Assembly (NCBI RefSeq): GCF_006968745.1
Contig: NZ_CP030118.1
Location: 248,001 to 312,000 of the forward strand
Direction: 5' to 3'
Length of the DNA: 64,000 nt
Origin: Brasilonema sennae CENA114
GTDB taxonomy: Bacteria; Cyanobacteriota; Cyanobacteriia; Cyanobacteriales; Nostocaceae
Positions 37,652-46,759 of the stretch are shown here, in pieces. The translations under genes were made by a program, and so were the position numbers. The notes under the pieces were generated by a model. The model saw nothing but the letters and a program-made list of their open reading frames with translations, searched no databases and was not told where the DNA came from. Each line of letters starts with the position of its first letter. Within the stretch, counting starts at the first letter, position 1.

Positions 37652-40003
37652 ATGTCCGAGCCGTTAGTTACTATCTTGCACATTGACGACAACGAAACCA
37701 ATCGTTATGTTGTCGCTCGCGTGTTGCGAAACGCTGGCTTTGCAGTTGTAGAGGCGAACACGGGTGAGATGGGGCTAGAGGCGATCGCTGAAGCTAAACC
37801 CGACTTAGTCATTCTGGATGTCCAGCTTCCTGATGTGAGCGGCTTTGAAGTTTGTCATCAGATTAAATCTAACCCAGCGACTGCTAACCTTCCCGTACTT
37901 CATCTGTCTGCCCATTTTGTTGAAAGCCGCGATAAAGCTCAAGGATTAAATAGTGGTGCAGATGCTTATCTGGCACAACCCGTTGAGCCGATTGAATTAA
38001 TTGCCACGGTGAGAGCGTTACTGAGGATTCGGCGGGCTGAGGAACTAGCTTTAGATCGAGTGCAGGAGTGGCAAACAACTTTCGACTCTATTCGTGATGG
38101 CGTTGGCTTACTAGATAGCACTGGTCGATTCGTGCGCTGTAATAAAGCCATGAAGGAATTTTTGGGCAAACCGTTCAGTGAAATTATCGGCTCTCAGCAT
38201 CAGGAACTCATGCTGGATCCACTATCTGGCTGTAATGTCAATCCCTTCCTTCGTGTTCAAGAAACTCTACATCGTCAAAGCTTGGTTATTCACACTGGGG
38301 GACAGTGGTTTACTGTTACAGTAGATCCTGTGCAAGATAAGCAGAAATCTTTTGTTGGTGCTGTATACATTTTAGCTGATATCACCAGCCGTAAGCAAGC
38401 AGAAATCGCTTTGCGAGCAAGCGAAGAGCGCAGCCGTCTGCTGTTGGAAAACGTCAAGGACTACGCAATTTTATTCTTTGACACACAGTGGCGGATTACT
38501 GGGTGGGGTTTAGGAGCAGAGAATATTTTAGGCTATCAGGAATCAGAAATATTGGGAAAACCTGCGTCGTGCATTTTTACACCAGAAGATCTACAGCAAG
38601 GCGTAGACAAACAAGAACTGGCAAAAGCCGTGAGTGAAGGACGGGCTGAGGATGAGCGCTGGCATATTAGGAAAGACGGCAGCCGTTTTTGGGCAAGTGG
38701 CATTCTCACACCCTTACGAGATGAGACTGGTAAGCTACGAGGTTTTTGCAAAATTTTACGTGATTTTACCGAACGAAAACGGCTTGAAGACGAACAAACT
38801 CAATTACTTGAGCGCGAGCAAGAAGCGCGGAGTGCAGCCGAAGCCGCCAATCGTATGAAGGATGAATTTTTAGCAACTGTTTCCCACGAACTCCGCTCTC
38901 CTCTAAATGCCATGCTGGGGTGGATTAAATTACTGAATACTCGCAGCTTTGACGCAGCCACAACCACACGCGCAATGGAGACAATCGAGCGCAGTGCTAA
39001 ATCACAAGCCCAACTCGTAGAAGATTTGCTGGATGTTTCCCGTATTATTCAGGGTAAGCTGCGGTTGAATGTTTCTCCGATTGAACTAGTTGAGGTGATT
39101 GAGGCGGCGCTGGAAACAGTTCGTCCAGCTGCTCAAGCCAAGGAGATTCAACTACAGTCTGTACTTGAGCCAACAGCCGGTTTAGTTGCGGGTGATTCTG
39201 ACCGTTTGCAGCAAGTTGTTTGGAATTTACTGTCTAACGCAATTAAGTTTACTCCTAATGGAGGACGAGTTCAAGTCCGATTAGAATCTGTAAACTCTTA
39301 TGTCGAAATTTCCGTGACAGATACAGGGCGGGGCATCAGTCCTGATTTTGTGCCTTATGTGTTCGAGCGTTTTCGACAGGCTGATAGTTCCACAACCCGC
39401 ATCTACAGCGGATTAGGACTAGGATTAGCAATTGTGCGTCACCTGGTAGAGTTACATGGTGGAACTGTTCATGCAGAAAGTCAAGGTGAAGGACAAGGAG
39501 CAACCTTTAGAGTTCAGTTACCACTTGTTAAACAAAGCAGGGGAGTAAAAGACTCCTTAAGCGAGGAAGAAAATATGTTTTCTTCAGTACTGAGTAATTC
39601 TACACCTGTGCCCATACTTGATGGAGTACGAATACTGATAGTTGACGATGAACCTGACACGCGGGATTTTCTCGTCGCCGCAGTAGAAATGTCCGGGGCG
39701 CAAGTGATTGCAGCTTCATCAGTTATTGAAGCAATTCAAGTCATCTTGCAACAGAAATTGGATATTTTAGTCAGTGACATTGGTATGCCAGGAGAAGATG
39801 GCTACAGCTTAATACGTAAGGTTCGCATGCTGTCTAAAAAGGAAGGTGGGGAGATTCCAGCAGTGGCATTAACAGCTTATGCCAGAGTAGAAGACAAGAC
39901 GCGATCGCTCTTAGAAGGATTCCAAATGCATTTGTCTAAGCCTATAGATCCAGATGAGTTAACAACTGTTATTGCGAGCCTAGTTAAAAAAATATCTGAC
40001 TAA
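37652..40003 (+). CDS. Hybrid histidine kinase: receiver, two PAS, HisKA, HATPase, receiver
   Basis: 783 residues, soluble. Receiver (1-120, D56 in VILDVQLPDVSG), PAS (about 140-255), PAS/PAC (about 265-385, WRITGWGLGAENILGY), HisKA with H412 in TVSHELRSPLN, HATPase (NLLSNAIKFTPNGG, DTGRGISP, LGLGLAIVRH) and a C-terminal receiver with D709 (SDIGMPGEDGY). Its N-terminal receiver could accept phosphate from the preceding hybrid kinase, which starts the same operon 9 bases upstream. A separate output regulator is not in the window. Confidence 0.92.
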   Translation: MSEPLVTILHIDDNETNRYVVARVLRNAGFAVVEANTGEMGLEAIAEAKPDLVILDVQLPDVSGFEVCHQIKSNPATANLPVLHLSAHFVESRDKAQGLNSGADAYLAQPVEPIELIATVRALLRIRRAEELALDRVQEWQTTFDSIRDGVGLLDSTGRFVRCNKAMKEFLGKPFSEIIGSQHQELMLDPLSGCNVNPFLRVQETLHRQSLVIHTGGQWFTVTVDPVQDKQKSFVGAVYILADITSRKQAEIALRASEERSRLLLENVKDYAILFFDTQWRITGWGLGAENILGYQESEILGKPASCIFTPEDLQQGVDKQELAKAVSEGRAEDERWHIRKDGSRFWASGILTPLRDETGKLRGFCKILRDFTERKRLEDEQTQLLEREQEARSAAEAANRMKDEFLATVSHELRSPLNAMLGWIKLLNTRSFDAATTTRAMETIERSAKSQAQLVEDLLDVSRIIQGKLRLNVSPIELVEVIEAALETVRPAAQAKEIQLQSVLEPTAGLVAGDSDRLQQVVWNLLSNAIKFTPNGGRVQVRLESVNSYVEISVTDTGRGISPDFVPYVFERFRQADSSTTRIYSGLGLGLAIVRHLVELHGGTVHAESQGEGQGATFRVQLPLVKQSRGVKDSLSEEENMFSSVLSNSTPVPILDGVRILIVDDEPDTRDFLVAAVEMSGAQVIAASSVIEAIQVILQQKLDILVSDIGMPGEDGYSLIRKVRMLSKKEGGEIPAVALTAYARVEDKTRSLLEGFQMHLSKPIDPDELTTVIASLVKKISD

Positions 40004-40108
40004 GATTATATATATTACAGGAGTTAGGAACTCTCAAATCAAATGCCCTACAAACTATTTCTTATTAAAACATTTATTTATTCGTGGCAAAAATCGTTAC
40101 GTCCCACT

Positions 40109-40630
40109 ATGAGACGTATTGTTGCTAGAGTTGTGGTAACGATTTGTCTAACTGTCGGGATGTTGGGCATCTTGGGAAGCAATGCTCCTATGAGTCATGC
40201 TCAAGCTGCTTTTCCAACTTCTGTAGTCAATACTCAAAGCACTACCAACCACATCCAGAATCTACATGCAACTGTGTATCGCAGTCCTGAGTGTACTTGT
40301 TGTGGTGGGTGGATTGACCACTTAAAGGGAAATGGTTTTAAAATCAAAGACTTTCGCACACCTGATATTGAGGCTGTCAAACAAAAGTACAATGTGCCAG
40401 ATAACTTGACATCTTGCCACACAGCAATTATTGATGGATATGTTATTGAAGGACACGTACCAGCACAAGACATCAAACGACTGTTGCAAGAAAAGCCAAA
40501 TGTGCTCGGCTTATCTGTGCCCCAAATGCCCGTAGGCACTCCTGGGATGGAAATGGGGAATCAAAAAGATCCATTTAGTGTGCTTGCTTTTGATAACAAC
40601 AGCAGAGTTGCGGTATTTAACGAGTATTGA
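40109..40630 (+). CDS. DUF411 metal-binding protein, exported
   Basis: About 173 residues from the ATG at 40109, which gives a clean signal peptide (MRRIVARVVV, hydrophobic core, then HAQA cleavage site); an earlier ATG at 40043 would add 22 residues. The mature part is a DUF411 domain with the cysteine motif SPECTCCGGW and later TSCHTAII, plus a Met-containing tail GTPGMEMG. The family is linked to copper and other metal resistance. It follows the kinase operon on the same strand by 105 bases but is not obviously part of it. Confidence 0.85.
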   Translation: MRRIVARVVVTICLTVGMLGILGSNAPMSHAQAAFPTSVVNTQSTTNHIQNLHATVYRSPECTCCGGWIDHLKGNGFKIKDFRTPDIEAVKQKYNVPDNLTSCHTAIIDGYVIEGHVPAQDIKRLLQEKPNVLGLSVPQMPVGTPGMEMGNQKDPFSVLAFDNNSRVAVFNEY

Positions 40631-40728
40631 AACACACGTACAAGAGCCAGCATTTAACGAGAAACATACGTAATACCAATTTTAAAAAAGAATGCGACAG
40701 ATACACCGGAACATCCCAAATGTGCAAA

Positions 40729-40786
40729 AAGCCCGCAGGCTATAAGCCTGGGGCTAAAGAAACAAAGCCCACCTGCGTGGGCTAAA
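40729..40786. repeat. Dispersed palindromic repeat (AGCCCAC...GTGGGCT type)
   Basis: AGCCCACCTGCGTGGGCT forms a hairpin, preceded by a related GCCCGCAGGCTATAAGCCTG unit. The type is common between cyanobacterial genes. It lies between the DUF411 and TetR genes, which converge here, and may help end transcription. Confidence 0.6.
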
Positions 40787-40851
40787 TCTTCTATAGCCCT
40801 CTTTCTCAATATCACGACATATAAAATCGCTCAATGTGCGGCGTCGAAGTC

Positions 40852-41508
40852 TCAACTCACGTTTACATCTGCCCGTACACCAGCTAAGACAAAGTTGAGC
40901 GATTCTTGAGCATGTTCCTGTAGCATGGCTTTACTGAGCATTCGCGAACCTGCCCAGAGATGCTTCACATTTTCATGAACTGCCAAGTAGAACACACAAG
41001 TTCCCACAATATTGACTGCTGTGTGTCTCGGTTCTAAAGGACGAAAAACACCTTGTGCAATTCCTTGCTCCAAAATTGCAATCAGCTTTCCATAAAGTTG
41101 TTCTATCCACTGCTTTGGGTAATACTTTCCTCGGTTCTGAATCGCTTCCAGAAATAAAATCGAAGCAATGTTAGGGTTTTTTGACGTCTGTTGCAGAAAC
41201 AACTGAGTCAAACTCTCCAATGCAGCCTGCGGTGGTAATTGTTCTAAATTCAATTGCACAATTTCGTCAATAGGCTTGATAAACGCTCGGTTCAGAACTT
41301 CCTGGTACAACGCTTCTTTATTTTCAAAATAGTAATAAATCATGGTTTTTGTTACACCTGTCTGAGCTGCTATTGTCTCGGTGCGAGCGGCGTTTAATCC
41401 GGCGATCGCAAACTCCTGTTCCGCCGCATCCAAAATTTGCGCCTTTGTTGCTTCTGCATCGCGTACCGACAATGAACGTTTACGTTTTGCTTGTTGAGAG
41501 CTAGCCAT
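40852..41508 (-). CDS. TetR-family transcription repressor
   Basis: About 218 residues from the ATG at 41508; a GTG at 41514 is also in frame. The N-terminal DNA-binding domain (about 18-65) has ILDAAEQEFAIAGLNAARTE and the helix-turn-helix GVTKTMIYYYFENKEALYQ. The C-terminal ligand domain is of the common TetR C type. It is divergent from an SDR/monooxygenase pair, with two identical palindromes in the shared promoter region, one next to each gene. It most likely represses itself and the pair. Inducer unknown. Confidence 0.92.
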   Translation of the reverse strand: MASSQQAKRKRSLSVRDAEATKAQILDAAEQEFAIAGLNAARTETIAAQTGVTKTMIYYYFENKEALYQEVLNRAFIKPIDEIVQLNLEQLPPQAALESLTQLFLQQTSKNPNIASILFLEAIQNRGKYYPKQWIEQLYGKLIAILEQGIAQGVFRPLEPRHTAVNIVGTCVFYLAVHENVKHLWAGSRMLSKAMLQEHAQESLNFVLAGVRADVNVS

Positions 41509-41523
41509 ATCCACGAGCTAATG

Positions 41524-41537
41524 ACTTACTAGTAAGT
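41524..41537. promoter_or_regulatory. TetR operator, tetR-proximal copy
   Basis: The perfect palindrome ACTTACTAGTAAGT is followed by AAGTTT and lies 10-16 bases upstream of the tetR start. The same 14 bases recur at 41630-41643. Confidence 0.75.
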
Positions 41538-41599
41538 AAGTTTAACTCATTCAAACTCATATAGCACAATGTGTTGCGAATATTTAACATTGTACAGGC

Positions 41600-41629
41600 T
41601 TGACACAAAGCAGTTTTTAATTTTATATT
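41600..41629 (+). promoter_or_regulatory. Sigma-70-type promoter of the SDR gene
   Basis: TTGACA (41600-41605), an 18-base spacer and TATATT (41624-41629). The operator palindrome starts at the next base, over the expected transcription start, which suits repression by the TetR protein. Confidence 0.7.
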
Positions 41630-41643
41630 ACTTACTAGTAAGT
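41630..41643. promoter_or_regulatory. TetR operator, SDR-proximal copy
   Basis: Exact copy of the palindrome ACTTACTAGTAAGT, again followed by AAGTT. It abuts the -10 element of the SDR promoter. Confidence 0.75.
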
Positions 41644-41706
41644 AAGTTAGAAAAGATTATGAATACGCTTTCTTAGAAAGAAACTGACTTGGCAACAACA
41701 AAGTTA

Positions 41707-42450
41707 ATGACGAACCGAGTAGCTTTGGTAACGGGTGCTAGCCGAGGCATTGGTGCGGAAATCGCGAAATTGTTGGCGTTGCATGGTGCGGCGGTTGGCG
41801 TGAACTATTACAGCAATGAAGCGGCGGCGAAATCAGTGGTGGATGCGATTGTCAGCGAGGGAGGTAAGGCAGTAGCAGTCAAAGCCGATGTAAAAGACAA
41901 CCGCCAAGCCCAAGCAATGGTGCAACAGGTGGTAGAAGCGTTTGGATCAATCGACACGCTTGTCTTGAATGCCGCTGGCTCGTTTAAAGTCGCTCCATTT
42001 ATCGAGTATGAGTGGGAGGACTTTGAGGCAAAACTGTTAGGTGAAGTCAAAGCTGCATTTCATCCAGCAAAAGCAGTCGTTCCAGGAATGATTGAACAAA
42101 AACGGGGCTGTATTATTGTGATGAGTTCCGAATATTCTCGTTTTCCAGGTCAAGGATTTTCCGCTCATAGCACGGCGAAGTCGGCATTAGATGCGTTTGT
42201 TAAAAGTTTAGCGTTCGAGTTAGGACCACATGGCATTCGAGTGAATGCTGTCTCTCCAGGTTTGACTGTAACAGATGCTTCTGCATTTGTGCCTCAGGAA
42301 CGTAGAGATGCGATCGCCCAAATGACGCCCTTAAGAAGAATCGGTGTGCCTGAAGATATCGCGGGTGCTGTACTTCTGTTGGCATCCGAACAGGCAAGAT
42401 TTATTACGGGAGCATATCTGCCTGTAAACGGTGGCATTTTTATGCCTTAA
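41707..42450 (+). CDS. Short-chain dehydrogenase/reductase (SDR) with His in place of the catalytic Tyr
   Basis: 247 residues from the ATG at 41707 (a TTG at 41689 is possible). Rossmann fold with cofactor motif VTGASRGIGAEIA, NAAG and the SDR tail GRxxxPEDIA-like RIGVPEDIAGAV. The catalytic Ser is in VMSSEYS, but the YxxxK motif reads HSTAK, with His154 where Tyr is expected (codon CAT, one change from TAT). It may have altered or no reductase activity. It is the first gene of the unit controlled by the divergent TetR protein. Confidence 0.88.
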   Translation: MTNRVALVTGASRGIGAEIAKLLALHGAAVGVNYYSNEAAAKSVVDAIVSEGGKAVAVKADVKDNRQAQAMVQQVVEAFGSIDTLVLNAAGSFKVAPFIEYEWEDFEAKLLGEVKAAFHPAKAVVPGMIEQKRGCIIVMSSEYSRFPGQGFSAHSTAKSALDAFVKSLAFELGPHGIRVNAVSPGLTVTDASAFVPQERRDAIAQMTPLRRIGVPEDIAGAVLLLASEQARFITGAYLPVNGGIFMP

Positions 42451-42481
42451 TTAAGACAATTCTGCAATTCTGCTAAAGACA

Positions 42482-43045
42482 ATGAACAGCTCTAAATTCA
42501 CTGAACATCACGTCACAGCAGTCATTACCCATTTAGTCAAACCGGGTCGAGAACAGGGATATGAAGAATGGATGCGAGGAATTATTCCTGTCGCTAAAAC
42601 ATTTGATGGACATTTAGGAGTCAACATCCTACGACCCGAGAAGAACCTGCATCCAGAGTACATCATTGTTCTTCACTTTGACCATGACAAGAATTTACAA
42701 GCATGGCTAAATTCAGATGTGCGTCGGGAGTGGATTGAACGAGCCAAGCCCCTGATTCAAACACGTGAGGATGTACAAGTTCTCACAGGTTTAGAAAACT
42801 GGTTTGTCTTACCGAGAAAAGCGCCAAAGCTTCCTCCTAAGCGTTACAAGATGGCGTTACTCTCCTGGATAGCGGTGTTTGTGACACTATCCACTGTCAG
42901 ATATCTTCTAAGTCCTGTGGTTGCCTATCTCCCTGCATTACTGGCGCAACTCATCACTATTGGGATTGTCGTGTGCCTCCTGACTTACGTTGTCATGCCT
43001 CAGATAACCCGATTGTTCTACAAATGGCTGTATCCAAATTCTTAA
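42482..43045 (+). CDS. ABM-domain (antibiotic biosynthesis monooxygenase-like) membrane protein
   Basis: 187 residues. Residues 8-105 form a dimeric alpha/beta-barrel ABM domain (TAVITHLVKPGREQGYEEWM, ILRPEKNLHPEYIIVLHFD). Two membrane helices follow (about 122-142 and 148-172). Fusions of this domain to two helices are known in proteins annotated as antibiotic biosynthesis monooxygenases; the real substrate is unknown. It starts 31 bases after the SDR gene, so the pair should be co-expressed under the TetR protein. Confidence 0.82.
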   Translation: MNSSKFTEHHVTAVITHLVKPGREQGYEEWMRGIIPVAKTFDGHLGVNILRPEKNLHPEYIIVLHFDHDKNLQAWLNSDVRREWIERAKPLIQTREDVQVLTGLENWFVLPRKAPKLPPKRYKMALLSWIAVFVTLSTVRYLLSPVVAYLPALLAQLITIGIVVCLLTYVVMPQITRLFYKWLYPNS

Positions 43046-43186
43046 ATGCAATATGCTGCTTTGTGTTGGCGCAAGCTTTGGGAGGACTTACAGCTACGCC
43101 GTCCTGGTGGGCAACAGGAAATGCCCGTACTGCAGCAATATTCTAAGTGGTTCGCCATACATGAAAACACGCCTACAACTTTTTCT

Positions 43187-43221
43187 TAAAAAAATGCCTG
43201 GTTGAAGTTTATCAACCAGGC
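43187..43221 (-). terminator. Factor-independent terminator of hsp20
   Basis: Perfect 10-bp stem GCCTGGTTGA/TCAACCAGGC with a six-base loop, followed on the minus strand by ATTTTTTTAAG. It lies 50 bases after the hsp20 stop codon. Confidence 0.85.
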
Positions 43222-43270
43222 TTAATATCATGTCATACAATTAGCTCTCTACTCTAGACAGAGAAAAGCT

Positions 43271-43705
43271 CTATGCTGTAGGTTGTTCCAAATTAACCTT
43301 GACGACTTTATTTTTTTCTTGCTCGGTTTTAGGCAGAGTCAAATTCAAAATCCCGTCTTTGTATTCAGCTTTCACATTGGTGTTTTGAATCCGAGTTCTT
43401 AGAGGAATGACTCGTTGGAACTTACCGTAGTAAAATTCACTTCTTGTTCTGCCATTCTCGTCAGTTTTGGTTTCTGACTTACGCTCAGCAACCACCTTAA
43501 CTGCATTCTCGGTGACTGAGATATCTACATCTTTAGCATCAACACCAGGGAGTTCCAGCTTCAGGTGTACGGCGTCTTCGGTTTCATGCAGTTCGGCTGC
43601 TGGAGCTTTGGTAAAGGTTGGTGCTTGGAAATCTTCAAAAAGGGTGTCGATTTGACGTTGCAGTGTGTTCAATTTAAGCCTTGGATTGTAACGTACTAAT
43701 ACCAT
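43271..43705 (-). CDS. hspA: Hsp20 small heat-shock protein
   Basis: 144 residues, a usual length for cyanobacterial class A small heat-shock proteins. The alpha-crystallin domain is clear: VHLKLELPGVDAKDVDISV, VKVVAERK and the terminal GILNLTLPK. The C-terminal I/V-x-I/V anchor appears as VVKV. It is an ATP-independent holdase that also protects thylakoid membranes in relatives. No CIRCE element was found upstream. It ends at a strong terminator. Confidence 0.94.
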   Translation of the reverse strand: MVLVRYNPRLKLNTLQRQIDTLFEDFQAPTFTKAPAAELHETEDAVHLKLELPGVDAKDVDISVTENAVKVVAERKSETKTDENGRTRSEFYYGKFQRVIPLRTRIQNTNVKAEYKDGILNLTLPKTEQEKNKVVKVNLEQPTA

Positions 43706-44179
43706 AATTCCTCTTGTGATTCGTAATGATTTCTTTATTGACTTCAGGATTTATCAAGCAGCTTTGATTCTTATAGTAATGTTGATTGTCAGTCATCAAA
43801 ATACGGTTAATAGCACCGAAATAATTGATGATTACCGCACATTATTTCTGGCACAATCCAAGGTAGGAAAAACTTGTCTTGATTGGTACGGTAAACCCAA
43901 CAATTAGGAAATATAAGCTAATAGAGAAATCACCACAAAAAGCTGACAAAGAAGGTAGTCAAATCTAAAAAGGACGCGAATGTAAAACCAATCACCGTCA
44001 ACCGATAATCTGCATGTAGCAGAAGAGCCAGATAGCATTGTGAATCTTCTGCCTCTCTTTAGAGGGCAGAGTGTCGAGTAACGGAGCAACAAACCTGCCA
44101 CAAGATGGAAGCCGAGAAGCTCTCTCGTCCATTAGGATAATAAACTAACATTTTACTCATTAACCATAAGCTACACCCT
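43706..44179. other. Divergent intergenic region, no gene called
   Basis: 474 bases between hsp20 and the lipid-kinase gene. A 63-codon plus-strand frame starts only 10 bases from the hsp20 start and would occupy its promoter, so it is not called. A small hairpin-like stretch CCTCTCTTTAGAGGGCAGAG lies near 44052. Confidence 0.45.
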
Positions 44180-45151
44180 ATGAATCGTTCCGCGTGCCTT
44201 ATCTTTAATCCAGTTGCAGGTCAAGGAGACTCAGATCAAGATTTGGCAAGTATTAAGGCAATTTTAGAGCCGGAAATTGACCTCGATATTCAAATGACAA
44301 CCAAAGAAATTGGCGCAGAAGAACTAGCGCGTGCAGCGGTTAAGCGAGGTGTAGATACGATTATTGCCTCAGGAGGAGATGGAACTCTCTCTGCAGCCGC
44401 AGGCGCTGTCGTGGGTAGCAATATTCCGTTTGGCATTATTTCACGCGGAACAGCAAACGCTTTTGCCACAGCATTGGGAATTCCTGACACGATTGAGGGT
44501 GCCTGTAAAGTCATTTTGGGGGGAATCACTCGGACTGTAGATGCAGCCGATTGTAACGGTAGTCCGATGCTACTGCTCGCAGGTATTGGCTTTGAAGCAG
44601 AAACTGTAGACAAAGCAGACCGAGAAGCAAAAGATCGGCTTGGAGTTCTGGCATATGTTCTTGCAGGACTTCAAGAACTGCGGAATTTAGAAAACTTTGA
44701 TGTGGAAATTGAGACAGAAGAAAAAGTAATCAAAACTTCTGCAGCTTCAGTTACAGTGGCAAATGTAGCTCCTCCCACTTCAATCTTGGCTCAGGGGCCA
44801 GCAGGAATCATCGCAGATGATGGTTTACTGGATGTAACAATAGTGGCTCCGGTGAATAAAGCGGCGGCGATCGCCGCAGCCTTTCATCTATTTCAATCTG
44901 CTTCTGTGGGGAATGGAGCCGAGCGAAATGACATTGGTTATTTGCGAGCAAAACAATTCAAAATCACAACTGACCCTGTGCAGAAAATTGTTGTCGATGG
45001 AGAGGTTGTAGGAACAACTCCCGTAGAAATTCGCTGCATTCCGGCAGGTTTGAAAGTATTTGTACCCTCAATCGAAGAAGAAGAACCTGTAGAGAAACTG
45101 GAGGGACTACCAAATTTGATAATTGAGGAGAAACAACCTTCTTCTGATTAA
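44180..45151 (+). CDS. Diacylglycerol/lipid kinase-family protein (YegS/BmrU type)
   Basis: 323 residues. The NAD-kinase-like N-terminal domain has FNPVAGQGD, the signature ASGGDGTLSAAAGA and ISRGTANAFATALGIP; the C-terminal half has ADDGLLDVTIV and VVDGEVVGTTPVEI. The family phosphorylates lipids such as diacylglycerol or phosphatidylglycerol. A Glu-rich tail (EEEEPVEKLEG) is unusual. A metallophosphoesterase gene follows by 30 bases and is probably co-transcribed. Confidence 0.92.
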   Translation: MNRSACLIFNPVAGQGDSDQDLASIKAILEPEIDLDIQMTTKEIGAEELARAAVKRGVDTIIASGGDGTLSAAAGAVVGSNIPFGIISRGTANAFATALGIPDTIEGACKVILGGITRTVDAADCNGSPMLLLAGIGFEAETVDKADREAKDRLGVLAYVLAGLQELRNLENFDVEIETEEKVIKTSAASVTVANVAPPTSILAQGPAGIIADDGLLDVTIVAPVNKAAAIAAAFHLFQSASVGNGAERNDIGYLRAKQFKITTDPVQKIVVDGEVVGTTPVEIRCIPAGLKVFVPSIEEEEPVEKLEGLPNLIIEEKQPSSD

Positions 45152-45181
45152 AATCAGAAATGTATTTAGGAGAAAGTTGCG

Positions 45182-46732
45182 TTGAAACTCGTATCCGATC
45201 CGGCAATTGCCGACAAAATTCGCAAGATGAACCAGCGGGTGCGATGGCAAGACCCTGCAATTATGGAAAGGGGAATTGACCAAACTCAGCTGGTACTGGA
45301 TGATAAAAAATCTGAGGAGCCAGAGTTCTCGTTTTTGGTTGTAGGTGATAGCGGTTCCGGGGCACACCCAGGACATAATCCTCAGCGACAAGTTGCCAAA
45401 CTCATGCAACCCCATCAGCAAGAATGCAGTTTTATGCTGCATACAGGTGATGTTGTCTATCTGGTGGGGTCAAGCGAGTATTACCAGAAAAACTTTATCA
45501 AACCTTACCGAGAGTTTCTTCTGGGGGGAGAGGACTACCGGCGCATTGCTTATGACCAGATGATTTTCAAACAACCAATCCTGCCCGTACCAGGAAATCA
45601 CGATTACTACGACTTGCCACTTATCTATGGCTTGGCATCCTTGGCAGCAATGCCAGTACGTCACTTATTCCCATCAAAGCTAAACTTTGATGTTGGCGCT
45701 CATGGTTCATGGAAAGGTGACGCCTATGCCAAGGCGTTTCTGGATTACCTCAAAGCATTTATGCTTCCAGGGGATTTAGCTCGTCACCTAGACGAACATT
45801 ACACCGCCAAAACAGATACAGGGCGTTGTTTGCGCTACCAGCCAGGGCAGTTTACCCGCCTTCCCAATCGCTACTATAGCTTCCGCTACGGTGGAATTGA
45901 CTTCTTTGCACTGGATTCCAATACATTTAATGCTCCCCTTCCCCTACCCGCAACTCAAGAAGGAGATGCTTCTCGGCAGGAATTGTCCAAGCGCCGTGAT
46001 GAACTAGAACGGCAAAAAATGCAATTTATGGAGGAATCAGCAAAACTGAATCCGGATAACCACAGCGAAGCTGAAAAACTAGATGATAGTCAGCATCAAG
46101 TATCACAAATTGAGGAAATGATTGTTGATATTGATAAGCAATTAGGCTCTGACGAAAAAACGGTCACCGATATCGACCAGCTCGAATGGCTGAAGCACAG
46201 ACTGATTAAATCTTGGAATACCGCAGATGTGCGGGGACGAATCATTTATTTTCATCATCCTCCCTACGTTAGTGAAACAACAAAATGGAATCAGTCACAG
46301 ACTTTGGCAGTGCGCGATCGCCTGCGTACTGTACTAAATGCCGTTGCTGAAGTTGTAGGTTCCAACACAGGCGATCGTCCGTTAGTCGATTTAGTCTTAA
46401 ACGGTCATGCTCACTGCTTGGAACATCTTGAAACCGTGGACACGGGAAGTGCTGATTCTCGCATTCATTGGATTGTCTGCGGTGGAAGTGGCTATAGCCT
46501 GCGACGCCAGCGAACTGAGGGACCAGATTTGATGGAAGACCAAAAGTTAGTGGCGCATTCTCGCCTGTTTGTTGGTCGAAACGGTAATGGCTCTCTAAAG
46601 CGAAGACCTTACTCATGTCTGCGTATTGATGTTAAGGAAGGTTCCACACCCAAGTTTATTGTCCGTCCCTTGGTTGCTGAATGGTATCAGCGAGAGTGGC
46701 ACAATTACGAAATGCAGTCATTTCAGATTTGA
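45182..46732 (+). CDS. Calcineurin-like metallophosphoesterase
   Basis: 516 residues from a TTG start with a good ribosome site (AGGAGA, 8 bases upstream). The five metal-binding blocks are visible: VVGDSGSG, HTGDVVY, VPGNHDYYD, FHHPPY and NGHAHCLEH. A charged coiled-coil insertion (about 260-320, ELSKRRDELERQKMQFMEES) sits between the third and fourth blocks. No signal peptide. It follows the lipid kinase, so a phospholipid or nucleotide phosphate substrate is possible, but this is not shown by the sequence. Confidence 0.88.
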   Translation: MKLVSDPAIADKIRKMNQRVRWQDPAIMERGIDQTQLVLDDKKSEEPEFSFLVVGDSGSGAHPGHNPQRQVAKLMQPHQQECSFMLHTGDVVYLVGSSEYYQKNFIKPYREFLLGGEDYRRIAYDQMIFKQPILPVPGNHDYYDLPLIYGLASLAAMPVRHLFPSKLNFDVGAHGSWKGDAYAKAFLDYLKAFMLPGDLARHLDEHYTAKTDTGRCLRYQPGQFTRLPNRYYSFRYGGIDFFALDSNTFNAPLPLPATQEGDASRQELSKRRDELERQKMQFMEESAKLNPDNHSEAEKLDDSQHQVSQIEEMIVDIDKQLGSDEKTVTDIDQLEWLKHRLIKSWNTADVRGRIIYFHHPPYVSETTKWNQSQTLAVRDRLRTVLNAVAEVVGSNTGDRPLVDLVLNGHAHCLEHLETVDTGSADSRIHWIVCGGSGYSLRRQRTEGPDLMEDQKLVAHSRLFVGRNGNGSLKRRPYSCLRIDVKEGSTPKFIVRPLVAEWYQREWHNYEMQSFQI

Positions 46733-46759
46733 CTTGGGTGCAAGACCTACCTGAATGTT

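Noticed and set aside
43716..43907. 63-codon open frame divergent from hsp20
   Set aside because: Its start is 10 bases from the hsp20 start and would replace the hsp20 promoter; no homology seen.
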